Assembly: GCA_945864085.1 (NCBI GenBank)
Contig: CAMBAD010000005.1
Location: 1-52,268, forward strand
Direction: 5' to 3'
DNA length: 52,268 nt
DNA from: an uncultured Streptococcus sp.
GTDB lineage: Bacteria; Bacillota; Bacilli; Lactobacillales; Streptococcaceae
Numbering within the stretch: position 1 is the first letter of the stretch; every line of letters begins with the position of its first letter. Below are positions 1 to 8,341 of this stretch, one piece after another. A program made the position numbers and the translations under genes. The notes under the pieces were generated by a model that was not told the origin of the DNA, ran no database searches, and saw only the letters and a program-made list of their open reading frames with translations.

Positions 1-164
1 TGTCGCCTGTGCCTGGAGTTGGGGTACCTGTGTCGCCGCCTGTACCTGAGCCTGGCTGACTTACCTCATTGCTGTCGCCTGTGCCTGGAGTTGGGGTACC
101 TGTGTCGCCGCCTGTACCTGAGCCTGGTTGAGTTACATCATTGCTGTCGCCTGTGCCTGGGGTT
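1..164 (-). repeat. 72-bp tandem repeat (24-aa PGTG-rich unit)
   Basis: Units begin at 1, 73 and 145, a period of exactly 72 bp that keeps the reading frame. The encoded unit is TPGTGDSNEVSQPGSGTGGD plus TGTP. Copies one and two differ at a few bases (for example N-E-V-S against N-D-V-T), and the third is partial in the direction of the N-terminus. The array continues off the left edge. Such wall-spanning repeats usually vary in copy number between strains. Confidence 0.9.
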
Positions 165-1432
165 GGACTCTCTACTTCCACAGGAGGAAGTTCTACTTTT
201 TCAAATAATTCTAACTCGCGTAAGGTCAGCTGATGCCGAACATTTCTCTGATTTTGATCCTTGGCTTCTAAAATCGTGAAAACAAGTGAATCGATAGGTT
301 GTCCAGACAAGGTACGAGCAGACATAGTTGTCTTAAATTCAACTGGGATGTCATTTAATTCTTGTACTACTTGATTGTTTAAGTACGTGGTAACTTTATA
401 CTTGGTCAGGGATCCATTTCGTGCAAAACGCTTGTGGAGAGCATAACCTGTTACTTTAGTTGGGCTGTCCAAACGAACTCGAATATCCTCAGGCAATTTC
501 TCAGTATTTGTCCAAGCAAATTCTGCGTAAGTATATGGGTCTCCATCAATCATCTTGGTTAAGGGATGATTTGCATGGTAGTTTTGAGCAGTCCCAGAAA
601 TCTCAATTCGGCTATTTTCTATTTTTTTCCCTGCAAGAGTTTTCGACATTTCGTAGAAGACAACATCGCGCAAGGTCAGCGTGGTATTCTTAATGGTTTC
701 TGCACTAATGCGCGCTTCCAATAATGTCAAACTAACCTTATCAACAGCCTTAGGAAGAACAAAGTCATGCTCAACTGTCGCTACTGCGAAGTCTACGGAC
801 TCCTCCCCTGACTCATAGACAAGTTCTTCACCTGCATAAGCTGCCACCTTATATTTGGTCAATGTGCCATTACCAGGTGTCCGTTTGACGATTTCCATCT
901 TATCGAGCTCTAAAGCTTGATCAAAACGGAAGTCAATCGTTTGTGGCAAGGAAAAATTTGACCCGTATCTCAACTCTGCTAGGGTGTCATTCAAGCGGTC
1001 TTTGATGGTTTCCTTTAGAGCGTTTCCGTTTTGGTAGACATCGTTCTGTGGCTCAACTGTAATACGCTCAGAAGCAACTTCAAGGCTGACAGCAGGTTGC
1101 TGTTGTTCCTGCGCTGCTGATGTGCGTTCAGTTGCAGCAGATGTCTGCTCAGCTGATGCTGGTGCAGATTGCTCAGCCACTCCTTCGTTGTTAGCGTTTA
1201 CATTTTCAGCCGCAACAGACGAGCTATCTGAACCATTGGTTCCAGCATTTGCAACAGAAGCATCCTCTGCATTGGACAAGGTATTCAATGCAGGCTCTGT
1301 TTGCCCCTCAGCATGTACCAAATGGCTACCAAACAAGGTGCAGCCGATTGCTACAGACGCAACACCGACCGCCAACCTGCGGATAGAATACCGATATCGT
1401 TTATCGAACAAGTGTTTTGAACTGTTCTTCAT
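1..1432 (-). CDS. YSIRK-signal surface protein with duplicated discoidin-like modules (5' part only)
   Basis: The open frame reads from an ATG at 1432 off the left edge (477 codons, no stop). The N-terminus carries a YSIRRLAVGVASVAIG segment at about residues 15-30, the YSIRK/GxxS-type signal that sends Gram-positive wall proteins to the septum, followed by a cleavage region near HAEGQ. Residues about 45-120 are Ala/Ser/Glu-rich and probably disordered. Two similar modules of about 120-130 residues follow; they share GTLTKYKVAAY/GSLTKYKVTTY and LRDVVFYE/LRELELFE, so they arose by internal duplication and resemble F5/8 type C (discoidin/CBM32-like) folds. The tail is a Pro/Gly/Thr 24-residue repeat. 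A sortase LPXTG anchor would be expected beyond the window. RBS AAAGGAG and a strong promoter lie upstream. The ligand (host glycan or protein) is not known. Confidence 0.8.
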   Translation of the reverse strand, partial: MKNSSKHLFDKRYRYSIRRLAVGVASVAIGCTLFGSHLVHAEGQTEPALNTLSNAEDASVANAGTNGSDSSSVAAENVNANNEGVAEQSAPASAEQTSAATERTSAAQEQQQPAVSLEVASERITVEPQNDVYQNGNALKETIKDRLNDTLAELRYGSNFSLPQTIDFRFDQALELDKMEIVKRTPGNGTLTKYKVAAYAGEELVYESGEESVDFAVATVEHDFVLPKAVDKVSLTLLEARISAETIKNTTLTLRDVVFYEMSKTLAGKKIENSRIEISGTAQNYHANHPLTKMIDGDPYTYAEFAWTNTEKLPEDIRVRLDSPTKVTGYALHKRFARNGSLTKYKVTTYLNNQVVQELNDIPVEFKTTMSARTLSGQPIDSLVFTILEAKDQNQRNVRHQLTLRELELFEKVELPPVEVESPTPGTGDSNDVTQPGSGTGGDTGTPTPGTGDSNEVSQPGSGTGGDTGTPTPGTGD

Positions 1433-1489
1433 GTGGTAACTCCTTTTTCTTTGTCTTGTAGAACAAGATTCTACAGTTCTCTATTTTAC

Positions 1490-1518
1490 ATTATACTATC
1501 AATATCTTTATCGGTCAA
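1490..1518 (-). promoter_or_regulatory. Sigma-A promoter of the surface-protein gene
   Basis: On the minus strand, TTGACC (1518-1513) and TATAAT (1495-1490) are separated by exactly 17 bp. The leader between it and the ATG contains a small hairpin, TGTAGAA/TTCTACA, at about 1456-1475. Confidence 0.75.
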
Positions 1519-1581
1519 TATATCATATACTAAAAATAGCGACAATAAAGTAAAACTTCTTCATCTGAACTCCCTGACCAT

Positions 1582-1611
1582 AAAAAAACACCTTGACCGA
1601 AGTCAAGGTGT
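1582..1611 (-). terminator. Rho-independent terminator of gpmA
   Basis: A perfect 10-bp stem (ACACCTTGAC/GTCAAGGTGT) with a TTCG tetraloop is followed on the minus strand by seven T residues, directly downstream of the gpmA stop at 1631. Confidence 0.92.
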
Positions 1612-1630
1612 CCATCTGTCATAAACTACA

Positions 1631-2323
1631 TTATTTACCAAGGTAGTATTCTGACACAATATTCAATTTTTCATCCAATTCAAAAACAAGTGGTGGGAAG
1701 TTTGGAATTTCCACATCCATGATTTCGTCATCAGACAACTGTTTGATATGTTTTACAAGGGCACGGATTGAGTTACCATGTGCACCCACAAATACGTTTT
1801 TACCATCTTTCAAAGCAGGAGCAATCTTGTCTTCCCAGAATGGAAGGGCACGCTCAAGCGTTACTTTCAAGTTTTCTGCGTCTGGAATAACGGAATCATC
1901 AAGATGGGCATAACGACGGTCAGTATGTGCTGAATGCTCATCATCTTTTGCCATTTCTGGAGGCAATACATCGTATGAACGGCGCCAGATGTGCACTTGC
2001 TCATCACCGAATTGCGCTGCTGCTTCTGCCTTATCTTTACCTGTCAAACCACCGTAGTGACGCTCGTTCAAACGCCATGATTTTTCAACTGGAACCCAGA
2101 GTTGATCTGCTGCTTCAAGCGCCAAGTTTGTTGTCTTGATTGCACGTTTCAACACAGATGTGAAAGCAAGGTCAAACTCAATACCAGCTTCTTTGATTAA
2201 CAAACCTGCATCGATTGCTTGTTGTGTACCTTTATCAGAAAGATCAACATCAGCCCAACCAGTGAAAAGGTTAGCTTTGTTCCATTCAGACTCACCATGG
2301 CGAGCAAAAACCAATTTTACCAT
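1631..2323 (-). CDS. gpmA: 2,3-bisphosphoglycerate-dependent phosphoglycerate mutase
   Basis: Interconverts 3- and 2-phosphoglycerate in glycolysis in the cytosol. The 230-residue length is standard. The RHGESEWN motif at residues 8-15 carries the phospho-accepting His9. E87 lies in the [14 protein letters not shown] block, and the second catalytic histidine is His182 in GAHGNS. A strong RBS (AAAGGAG) precedes the ATG at 2323, and its own terminator follows, so it is probably monocistronic. It is oriented away from the mevalonate genes next door. No unusual residues were seen. Confidence 0.96.
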   Translation of the reverse strand: MVKLVFARHGESEWNKANLFTGWADVDLSDKGTQQAIDAGLLIKEAGIEFDLAFTSVLKRAIKTTNLALEAADQLWVPVEKSWRLNERHYGGLTGKDKAEAAAQFGDEQVHIWRRSYDVLPPEMAKDDEHSAHTDRRYAHLDDSVIPDAENLKVTLERALPFWEDKIAPALKDGKNVFVGAHGNSIRALVKHIKQLSDDEIMDVEIPNFPPLVFELDEKLNIVSEYYLGK

Positions 2324-2491
2324 TTATGGATTCTCCTTTAAATTTTGAGGTTTCCCTCTTATACCCTTCTATTTTACACGAAAAAGGAAAAAAATGCCAG
2401 TTTTTCCACAAGCTGTTTACGCTTTCATTTTTCTTCCTTAAAAAATCAGACTTCAGACCTATCTTTCTTCGTATGATTTAGCCAAAAACAT

Positions 2492-2499
2492 GATATAAT
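2492..2499 (+). promoter_or_regulatory. Extended -10 promoter of the thiolase/mvaS operon
   Basis: TGATATAAT (TGnTATAAT) lies about 48 bp before the thiolase ATG. No convincing -35 box is present, as is common for streptococcal extended -10 promoters. Confidence 0.65.
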
Positions 2500-2546
2500 A
2501 GTTAGGCTGAACACGACAGTTCTCTAAGAAGATTCAAGGAGCAATC

Positions 2547-3731
2547 ATGAAAAAAGTAGCTATCGTGTCTGCCTACCGCTCTGCCATTGGCAGCTTCGGA
2601 GGTAGTCTGAAAGATATTGAAATCGCTGATTTGGGAGCCCAGGTTCTCAAAGCCAGCTTGGAAAAAAAACAGATACCGACCAGCTGCATTGACGAGGTAA
2701 TCTTCGGCAATGTTCTCTCTGCTGGTCATGGGCAAAATATCGCCCGTCAAATTGCCATAAGGGCTGGAATCCCACAGGAAACTTCTGCCTACACCGTCAA
2801 TAAGGTCTGTGGTTCTGGACTCAAATCGGTCCTTCTCGCAGCCCAATCCATCATGCTGGGAGACAATGAGGTTGTGGTAGCTGGCGGCATTGAAATCATG
2901 AGCCAGGCTGCCTACCTATCCAAAACCAACCGCTTCGGGCACAAATTCGGGCACATCACCCTCGAAGATTCCATGCTGACAGATGGTCTGACAGATGCTT
3001 TTGAAGGCTACCACATGGGGATAACAGCTGAACATATTGCTAAGCGCTACCAGATCTCCCGTGCGGAACAAGACGCTTTTGCGTATGCCAGCCAAGAAAA
3101 GGCTGCCAAAGCCATTGACCAAGGTCGATTGACTGACGAGATTATACCTATTGTCCTCAATAGCCGAAAAGGGCAAACCATCTTTGACAAGGACGAATAT
3201 CCCCGCCTAACTCCGCTGGATAAACTGGCTACACTGCGCCCCGCCTTCAAAAAAGATGGCACAGTCACCGCAGCCAATGCCTCTGGTATCAATGATGGCT
3301 GCGCTGTTTTGGTACTCATGTCAGCAGACAAGGCCAAAGAGTTAGACCTCCAGCCTCTAGCCTATATCGAAGCTTATGCTACCAGCGGCCTAGACCCTGC
3401 CTACATGGGCTTGGGACCTATTCCAGCCAGTCAAAAAGCACTGGCTAAACTAGGAAAAACAGTTGAAGATATGGACCTATTCGAATTAAACGAAGCCTTC
3501 GCTGCGCAATCTATCCCTGTTATCAGAGAATTAGGTATCCAGCCTGAAAAAGTCAATGTCAACGGCGGAGCCATTGCCCTCGGTCACCCAATCGGTGCCA
3601 GCGGCAGTCGTATCCTAGTCACCCTCATCCATGAACTAGCCAAACGCAAAGGAAATCTAGGGCTCTGTTCTCTCTGTATCGGAGGCGGTCAGGGAATTTC
3701 CCTCATCATTTCCAATGCAGAAGCAAGATAG
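2547..3731 (+). CDS. Acetyl-CoA C-acetyltransferase (thiolase)
   Basis: Condenses two acetyl-CoA to acetoacetyl-CoA, the first step of the mevalonate route to isopentenyl diphosphate. The 394 residues show all thiolase landmarks: nucleophile Cys88 in KVCGSGLK, His347 in GHPIGASG and Cys377 in CIGGGQG. RBS AAGGAG sits seven bases before the ATG. The HMG-CoA synthase gene follows 28 bp downstream, so the two enzymes are probably co-transcribed. A degradative thiolase role is conceivable from the fold alone, but the neighbouring mvaS and mvaA argue for the biosynthetic one. Confidence 0.93.
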   Translation: MKKVAIVSAYRSAIGSFGGSLKDIEIADLGAQVLKASLEKKQIPTSCIDEVIFGNVLSAGHGQNIARQIAIRAGIPQETSAYTVNKVCGSGLKSVLLAAQSIMLGDNEVVVAGGIEIMSQAAYLSKTNRFGHKFGHITLEDSMLTDGLTDAFEGYHMGITAEHIAKRYQISRAEQDAFAYASQEKAAKAIDQGRLTDEIIPIVLNSRKGQTIFDKDEYPRLTPLDKLATLRPAFKKDGTVTAANASGINDGCAVLVLMSADKAKELDLQPLAYIEAYATSGLDPAYMGLGPIPASQKALAKLGKTVEDMDLFELNEAFAAQSIPVIRELGIQPEKVNVNGGAIALGHPIGASGSRILVTLIHELAKRKGNLGLCSLCIGGGQGISLIISNAEAR

Positions 3732-3759
3732 AACATCACTTCTACACAAAGGAAATTTT

Positions 3760-4920
3760 ATGAACATCGGTATTGATAAAATTGGGTTTGCGGCACCCGA
3801 TTACGTTTTAGATTTAGCTGATTTAGCCCAAGCCCGCAATATGGATCCTAATAAATTCAAACTTGGCTTATTGCAAAGCCAGATGGCTGTTGCCCCAGTG
3901 ACACAAGACATCGTGACACTCGGTGCAAAGGCAGCAGCTGCAATTTTGACTGAAGAGGACAAGCAAACCATTGACATGGTCATCGTCGGAACCGAGTCGA
4001 GCCTCGATCAAAGCAAGGCAGCTGCCGTGGCCATTCACGGTCTGCTCGGCATCCAACCTTTCGCTCGCTCGATTGAAATGAAGGAAGCCTGTTACGGTGC
4101 AACTGCTGGTCTTGTGCTGGCCAAAAGCCACATCGCACAATTCCCAGATTCAAAAATCTTGGTCATTGCCAGCGACATCGCGAAATACGGTATCGCTTCA
4201 GGCGGCGAGCCTACCCAAGGCGCTGGGGCAGTGGCCATGTTGGTCACCGCCAATCCTCGTATCATGGTCATTAACAATGACAATGTCTGCCAGACCCGCG
4301 ACATCTACGACTTCTGGCGACCAAATTACGACAAATACCCTCGTGTCGATGGAAAATTTTCTACAGAACAATACACCGACTGCCTAACCACAACATTTGC
4401 GCGCTACCAAGAAAAAACAGGCAAGACACTAGCTGACTTCGCAGCAATGTGCCTCCACATCCCCTTCTCCAAGCAGGGACTCAAAGGCCTCCAAGCCATC
4501 GCGCAAGATGAAGAAACCCTGGACCGCTTGAGCCAACGCTTCCAAGAAGCCATCATCTACAATCAAGTGGTCGGCAACATCTACACAGGCTCCATCTTCC
4601 TCTCCCTCCTGTCTCTTTTGGAAAATAGCAGAGCGCTTAAGGCAGAGGACCAGATTCTCTTTTATAGCTATGGCAGTGGAGCAGTCTGTGAAATCTTTAG
4701 CGGCAGCCTAGTAGAAGGCTACCAAGACCAACTAGAAAACGACCGCCTAGCCGCCTTCAACCAGCGGAAACGCTTATCTGTCCAAGAATACGAACAAATC
4801 TTCTTTGAAGAAATTTCACTCGATGAAACAGGCAGTTCAGACGACCTAGTGGCAGACCAAAGCCCATTTGCCCTCAGCAAAATTGAGAACCACCAACGCA
4901 TTTACCGCAAAAAAGGATAA
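3760..4920 (+). CDS. mvaS: Hydroxymethylglutaryl-CoA synthase
   Basis: Joins acetyl-CoA and acetoacetyl-CoA to form HMG-CoA. I place the start at the ATG at 3760 (386 aa), preceded by AAAGGAAA. A longer frame from 3715 overlaps the thiolase and lacks an RBS. The MNIGIDKIGFAAPDYVLD start matches bacterial HMG-CoA synthases. Glu79 (VGTES) and nucleophile Cys111 (EACYGATAGL) are in the expected places, and a histidine in LHIPFSK is the likely third catalytic residue. It sits between thiolase and HMG-CoA reductase, giving all of the upper mevalonate pathway in one 4-kb block. The lower pathway (mevalonate kinase and others) is not in this window. Confidence 0.95.
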   Translation: MNIGIDKIGFAAPDYVLDLADLAQARNMDPNKFKLGLLQSQMAVAPVTQDIVTLGAKAAAAILTEEDKQTIDMVIVGTESSLDQSKAAAVAIHGLLGIQPFARSIEMKEACYGATAGLVLAKSHIAQFPDSKILVIASDIAKYGIASGGEPTQGAGAVAMLVTANPRIMVINNDNVCQTRDIYDFWRPNYDKYPRVDGKFSTEQYTDCLTTTFARYQEKTGKTLADFAAMCLHIPFSKQGLKGLQAIAQDEETLDRLSQRFQEAIIYNQVVGNIYTGSIFLSLLSLLENSRALKAEDQILFYSYGSGAVCEIFSGSLVEGYQDQLENDRLAAFNQRKRLSVQEYEQIFFEEISLDETGSSDDLVADQSPFALSKIENHQRIYRKKG

Positions 4921-4960
4921 TCACTCCACCTGCTTCTCAGTTGTCTCATATCGGCTTTTA

Positions 4961-4995
4961 CTGGTCTTTTATTTAGAAGCAAACTAAAAGACCAG
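4961..4995. other. Inverted repeat between mvaS and mvaA
   Basis: CTGGTCTTTTA (4961-4971) and TAAAAGACCAG (4985-4995) form a perfect 11-bp stem with a 13-base loop. Neither strand has a T-tract directly after it, so it is an RNA hairpin or processing signal rather than a clear terminator. Confidence 0.5.
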
Positions 4996-5023
4996 AAAAG
5001 AAGGCGACAAGTAAAACATAGAA

Positions 5024-5076
5024 TTCCCCTCACCTCCAGCAAGCTGTAGATACGGAAGTGAGAGGGAAGTCTTTTT
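5024..5076 (+). terminator. Possible terminator/attenuator between mvaS and mvaA
   Basis: TTCCCCTCACCTCC pairs with GGAAGTGAGAGGGAA around one bulged A. TTTTT follows three bases later at 5072-5076. It would end or attenuate the thiolase-mvaS transcript before mvaA. Confidence 0.5.
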
Positions 5077-5112
5077 GGCTATTGAGCTTCATTTGTTTAG
5101 AAAGAGGAAATC

Positions 5113-6390
5113 ATGTCTCATTTTTCAGGATTCTATAAAAAAACGCGCCAGGAGCGCATTGATATTCTCCATAAGCACAGGCCTCTGACAGAACAAAGCC
5201 TTGATATTCTTTATCAAGATAACAATCTCCCTGAAAGCATTGCTGGCAAGATGGCCGAAAATCATCTGGGGACCTTTTCCCTTCCTTTTTCTCTTGTACC
5301 TGAATTGCTGGTAGATGGTCAGGCCTACAGCATTCCCATGGTCACAGAGGAACCCTCTGTTGTGGCTGCCTGCTCATTGGGTGGTAAAATCATTGCCCGT
5401 TCAGGGGGCTTTACAACCTTCCATCATAATCGGCTGATGGTGGGCCAAGTTGCCCTCTACCAGGTTCCAGAGCCAGAGCAGGCCAAGCAGGTCATCTTGG
5501 ACGAGGAGGCAGACTTACTAGAATTAGCGAACTCAGCCCATCCCTCCATTGTTAAACGAGGGGGCGGGGCTAGAAAATTGACTGTTGAGAAGAAGGAAGA
5601 ATTTCTCATTGTCTACCTGCAGGTGGATGTTCAGGAGGCCATGGGAGCCAATATTCTCAATAATATGTTGGAAGGAATGAAGGAACGCTTAGAGGAGTTG
5701 ACAGGGGGGCAGGCTCTTATGGGAATCCTGTCCAACTATGCAACGGAATCTTTGGTTGCAGCAGAGTGCCGCATCGCCATATCCAGTCTAGCAACCAGCT
5801 CTGCTATTGCCCAAGAAACAGCCGAAAAAATCGCCCTCGCCAGCCAATTAGCTCAAGTGGACCCCTACCGTGCTGCGACCCATAACAAGGGGATTTTTAA
5901 TGGGATTGATGCCCTTGTTATTGCGACGGGAAATGACTGGAGGGCTGTTGAAGCGGGCGCACATGCCTATGCCAGCCATACTGGGCACTATCGGGGGCTG
6001 TCGACTTGGACCATTGATGGGGACTGTCTGGTCGGTAGCATGACCCTTCCGCTCCCTATCGCAACAGTCGGCGGTTCGATTGGCCTTAATCCCAAAGTCC
6101 AGGTTGCCTTTGAGATTCTTGGACAGCCAAAGGCACGTCAATTAGCGTCTATCATCGCTTCTGTTGGACTTTGTCAAAACTTTGCGGCCCTGCGTGCCTT
6201 GGTGACAACGGGTATTCAGCAAGGGCACATGAAGCTCCATGCCAAATCTTTGGCTCTGTTAGCGGGAGCAACAGAACAGGAAGCAGATCAATTAGCTCAC
6301 CTGCTCCGCCAAGAACAACACTGCAACCTAGAAACTGCCAAGCGGTTGTTAACTGATAGACTTCGACCATCACAGTCGGATTTGCATTGA
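5113..6390 (+). CDS. mvaA: Hydroxymethylglutaryl-CoA reductase (class II)
   Basis: Reduces HMG-CoA to mevalonate. The 425 residues contain the class II signatures: catalytic Glu49 in AENHLGTFSLP, the VDVQEAMGANILN block (about residues 171-183) that shapes the active site, and catalytic Lys259 in ATHNKGIFNGIDALVIATGN. The start at 5113 follows AGAGGAAA. It lies 192 bp after mvaS with two hairpins between, so it may be regulated apart from the first two genes. In enterococci the thiolase and reductase are fused as mvaE; here they are separate proteins, the streptococcal arrangement. Confidence 0.95.
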   Translation: MSHFSGFYKKTRQERIDILHKHRPLTEQSLDILYQDNNLPESIAGKMAENHLGTFSLPFSLVPELLVDGQAYSIPMVTEEPSVVAACSLGGKIIARSGGFTTFHHNRLMVGQVALYQVPEPEQAKQVILDEEADLLELANSAHPSIVKRGGGARKLTVEKKEEFLIVYLQVDVQEAMGANILNNMLEGMKERLEELTGGQALMGILSNYATESLVAAECRIAISSLATSSAIAQETAEKIALASQLAQVDPYRAATHNKGIFNGIDALVIATGNDWRAVEAGAHAYASHTGHYRGLSTWTIDGDCLVGSMTLPLPIATVGGSIGLNPKVQVAFEILGQPKARQLASIIASVGLCQNFAALRALVTTGIQQGHMKLHAKSLALLAGATEQEADQLAHLLRQEQHCNLETAKRLLTDRLRPSQSDLH

Positions 6391-6456
6391 TCAGCTTAGA
6401 ACCTGTAGCCATATCGCTTAGCTTTCTTTTCATTGAATCTGAAGACACCGCAGCAA

Positions 6457-6500
6457 AAAAGCCTCAAACCTGTTCACCATGAACACGGTTTGGGGCTTTT
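6457..6500. terminator. Bidirectional terminator between mvaA and the GNAT gene
   Basis: AAAAGCCTCAAACC pairs with GGTTTGGGGCTTTT. An inner stem TGTTCA/TGAACA (6471-6485) extends the hairpin. A-rich and T-rich flanks let it serve converging mvaA (+) and GNAT (-) transcripts. Confidence 0.85.
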
Positions 6501-6511
6501 CTTCGACCGAG

Positions 6512-6976
6512 CTAAACTTTCTGCTCCATGCGCACTTTCTGCGGTCTCATCCCTAGGCGCTCGTAAAAGCGAACGGCTCCTGTATTGTCCGCCCAAACAT
6601 CTAAGGTAAGATTGTGACAGCCTTGCTCTTTGGCATAGGCAAGGGCAAATTCATACAGTTGCTCTCCGATTCTTTGTCCGCGAGCAGAACTGGCCACACA
6701 GAGGTCATCTATGAACAAGGTTTTTATCGGTTCCAACACATCTCCCTTGGCAAGCGATAGCTCGCAGAAAAGATGTCCAAGCACCTGACCATCCACTTCA
6801 TAGACAAAGATTGGCTTATCTGGATTTTCCAATAAGTCTGCCAAGTCCTGTCGGGAGAATTTCTGCCCCGAAGCCCTAAAAATATCTGGTCGAACCTGAT
6901 GATGCAGTTCGAGAATATCCTGAAGAAGCTTTTCCAAATCACCAATATCTTTCTGTTCTGCCAATCGAATCGCCAT
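6512..6976 (-). CDS. GNAT-family N-acetyltransferase
   Basis: A 154-residue single-domain GCN5-related acetyltransferase. The acetyl-CoA-binding motif A is visible as LCVASSARGQRIGEQLYEFA (R/Q-x-x-G-x-G/A type), preceded by the FIDDLCV strand. VRFYERLGMRPQKVRME near the C-terminus is the typical final strand and helix. RBS TAGGAGG lies seven bases before the ATG. The substrate cannot be read from sequence; small-molecule amines and protein N-termini are both possible. It is probably transcribed alone, facing mvaA. Confidence 0.85.
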   Translation of the reverse strand: MAIRLAEQKDIGDLEKLLQDILELHHQVRPDIFRASGQKFSRQDLADLLENPDKPIFVYEVDGQVLGHLFCELSLAKGDVLEPIKTLFIDDLCVASSARGQRIGEQLYEFALAYAKEQGCHNLTLDVWADNTGAVRFYERLGMRPQKVRMEQKV

Positions 6977-7085
6977 GTTTGCCTCCTAATCATATAAAAA
7001 CTAAAAATCCGTCGCAAGACCGATGTGACTTCTACGAAATGCGGTTATACTGTAAGTGTATCCTAAAATTTTTCATAAATCTCCG

Positions 7086-7113
7086 AAAAAATCAGTCAAC
7101 TGGCTGATTTTTT
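7086..7113. terminator. Terminator after the endonuclease-V-like gene
   Basis: AAAAAATCAG (7086-7095) and CTGATTTTTT (7104-7113) form a perfect 10-bp stem with an 8-base loop and U-rich tails on both strands, eight bases beyond the stop of the minus-strand gene. Confidence 0.85.
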
Positions 7114-7120
7114 TGTTGTT

Positions 7121-7492
7121 TCAAGTAAGTTCTAGCTGAATGCCTTTACTTTTCAAATTGTCAATACATTCTGCAAGATAGGTTGAGTCGTGTTCTGCAT
7201 AAAGGGGATAGGTAGTGAGAATCGCTGGTAACTGTATATAGGCCGCAACTGATTTTCCGCGATAGGAGGGGTCAAACCATTCTCCTGCTGGTTGGTACCC
7301 TCTCCTTTTCATTTCCTCCATGATGAACAAATGGTATTGCACTAATTTGTAGGGGGGATAACGAAATACATAATTGACTGTGGCGTGAGGACGACCCCAG
7401 CCAGCACCTCTCAAGGCACAACATTCCCTATGCTGACCTAGTAACTGTTGTCTGGGAAGCTTCGAAATGATGTCCTGATGCCAAAGTCTCAT
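7121..7492 (-). CDS. T4 endonuclease V-like (Pyr_excise/TIGR02328-type) protein
   Basis: A 123-residue protein that begins MRLWHQDIISKLPRQQLLGQ and has HRECCALRGAGWG, followed by HATVNYVF and HLFIMEEMKRRGYQP. The layout matches the family related to the pyrimidine-dimer DNA glycosylase T4 endonuclease V (DenV): an N-terminal catalytic residue after the initiator Met, a conserved L-x-x-x-HRE helix and a late MxxRG segment. In DenV the N-terminal Thr amine is catalytic; here position 2 is Arg, so glycosylase activity is uncertain. RBS AAGGAG lies seven bases upstream. Assignment is by pattern memory, and activity on UV lesions is inference. Confidence 0.65.
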   Translation of the reverse strand: MRLWHQDIISKLPRQQLLGQHRECCALRGAGWGRPHATVNYVFRYPPYKLVQYHLFIMEEMKRRGYQPAGEWFDPSYRGKSVAAYIQLPAILTTYPLYAEHDSTYLAECIDNLKSKGIQLELT

Positions 7493-7589
7493 CTATTTTC
7501 TCTCCTTAAGACTGGAATAAAGTAAGTAACTGAATCAGGAGGGAAGTCAAACGGCTTCATAGAGCATTTTAGGTCCCTTCCTACTCTCC

Positions 7590-7598
7590 ATTATACCA
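7590..7598 (-). promoter_or_regulatory. Extended -10 promoter of the endonuclease-V-like gene
   Basis: TGGTATAAT on the minus strand, about 100 bp before the ATG at 7492. Confidence 0.55.
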
Positions 7599-7690
7599 TA
7601 TCTTCTATGCGTAAATTGTAAGCTAAGATTCAACTTAAAAAACATAAATATTCTAGCCGATATTCTATATAGTCAGCTGGCTTATTTCTA

Positions 7691-7850
7691 AGAACCTGTA
7701 TTCACAAGCAAAGTGTTTTTGTATAAGAGATAGTTTTTCGCTCATCAAGGCAGTTTTTTGAGGGAATACTGACTGTATTTTGAAAAAATGAATGATGAAT
7801 AGCTGAAAACCAGCCTTAGATGGAAGTGCGGAACTGTGAATACGGGTTCT
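7691..7850. repeat. 160-bp dispersed repeat with terminal inverted repeats, copy 1
   Basis: The ends AGAACCTGTATTCAC (7691-7705) and GTGAATACGGGTTCT (7836-7850) are inverted repeats with one mismatch. The whole unit aligns without large gaps to 16341-16501, sharing AAGTGTTTTT, TTTTTTGAGGGAATACT, ACTGTATTTTG and TTAGCCTTAGATGGAAG (as GCCTTAGATGGAAG here). It has no transposase. A 67-codon minus-strand frame across it is probably fortuitous. It looks like a MITE-like element; no clear target duplication is visible. Confidence 0.75.
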
Positions 7851-7931
7851 AAGCCTCAAGGGCAACAATCTGCACCCAAGCAGCAGATGACTGTTCTAAT
7901 TCTTTGCCCCAAAAATGCCCCAAAATATAGA

Positions 7932-7978
7932 AAAAAGCCCGTCTGACAAGCTAGAAAACTTGATATGACGGGCTTTTT
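7932..7978. terminator. Strong bidirectional hairpin downstream of hup
   Basis: AAAAAGCCCGTC pairs with GACGGGCTTTTT, with a further TGACAAG/CTTGATA inner pairing. It follows the hup transcript on the minus strand, as a second terminator after the one at the hup stop. It could also end a plus-strand transcript from the repeat region. Confidence 0.8.
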
Positions 7979-8016
7979 CACGTTATTCCTCGCTCTTTTA
8001 TTTCTAGGCGAGGGAT

Positions 8017-8042
8017 AAAACAGTCTATCCCCAGACTGTTTT
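8017..8042 (-). terminator. Terminator overlapping the hup stop codon
   Basis: AAAACAGTCT/AGACTGTTTT is a perfect 10-bp stem with a 6-base loop. Its 5' arm on the minus strand includes part of the TAA stop of hup (8043-8041). Confidence 0.7.
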
Positions 8043-8316
8043 ATTTTACAGCGTCTTTAAGAGCTTTACCAGCTTTGAAAGCAGGAACTTTTGAAGCTGC
8101 GATGTCGATTTCTTTACCAGTTTGTGGGTTGCGACCTTTACGTGCTGAACGCTCACGTACTTCAAAGTTACCGAAACCGATCAACTGAACTTTTTCACCA
8201 GCTGCAAGGTAGTCTGCAACTGCTGCGAATACTGCATCAACTGCTGCTGCAGAATCTTTCTTAGTCAATGAAGTTGCTTCTGCAACTTTTGCAATCAAAT
8301 CTTGTTTATTAGCCAT
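8041..8316 (-). CDS. hup: DNA-binding protein HU
   Basis: A 91-residue HU/IHF-family histone-like protein that bends and compacts DNA. The sequence shows the N-terminal helical dimer part ([20 protein letters not shown]), then [21 protein letters not shown], the flexible beta arm that intercalates DNA at the conserved Pro, and the C-terminal [13 protein letters not shown] helix. Streptococci usually have a single HU, which is essential. It has its own promoter and a strong RBS (GGAGG), so it is expressed highly and independently of the ypmS-like gene upstream. Confidence 0.97.
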   Translation of the reverse strand: MANKQDLIAKVAEATSLTKKDSAAAVDAVFAAVADYLAAGEKVQLIGFGNFEVRERSARKGRNPQTGKEIDIAASKVPAFKAGKALKDAVK

Positions 8317-8341
8317 TTTGCTAAATCCTCCAATTATTTTC

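Noticed and set aside
1..164. CRISPR-like array
   Set aside because: The 72-bp repeats are contiguous, in frame and encode a surface-protein stalk; there are no spacers.
4961..4995. mvaS-mvaA inverted repeat as a terminator
   Set aside because: No T-run on either strand; kept only as a hairpin.
7665..7868. 67-codon minus-strand frame within the 160-bp repeat
   Set aside because: No RBS, and the second copy of the repeat does not keep the frame; the inverted ends explain the conservation.
7870..7930. Minus-strand FWGIFGAKN-stop resembling an integrase tail next to hup
   Set aside because: Only nine residues; no integrase body or attachment repeat could be found nearby.
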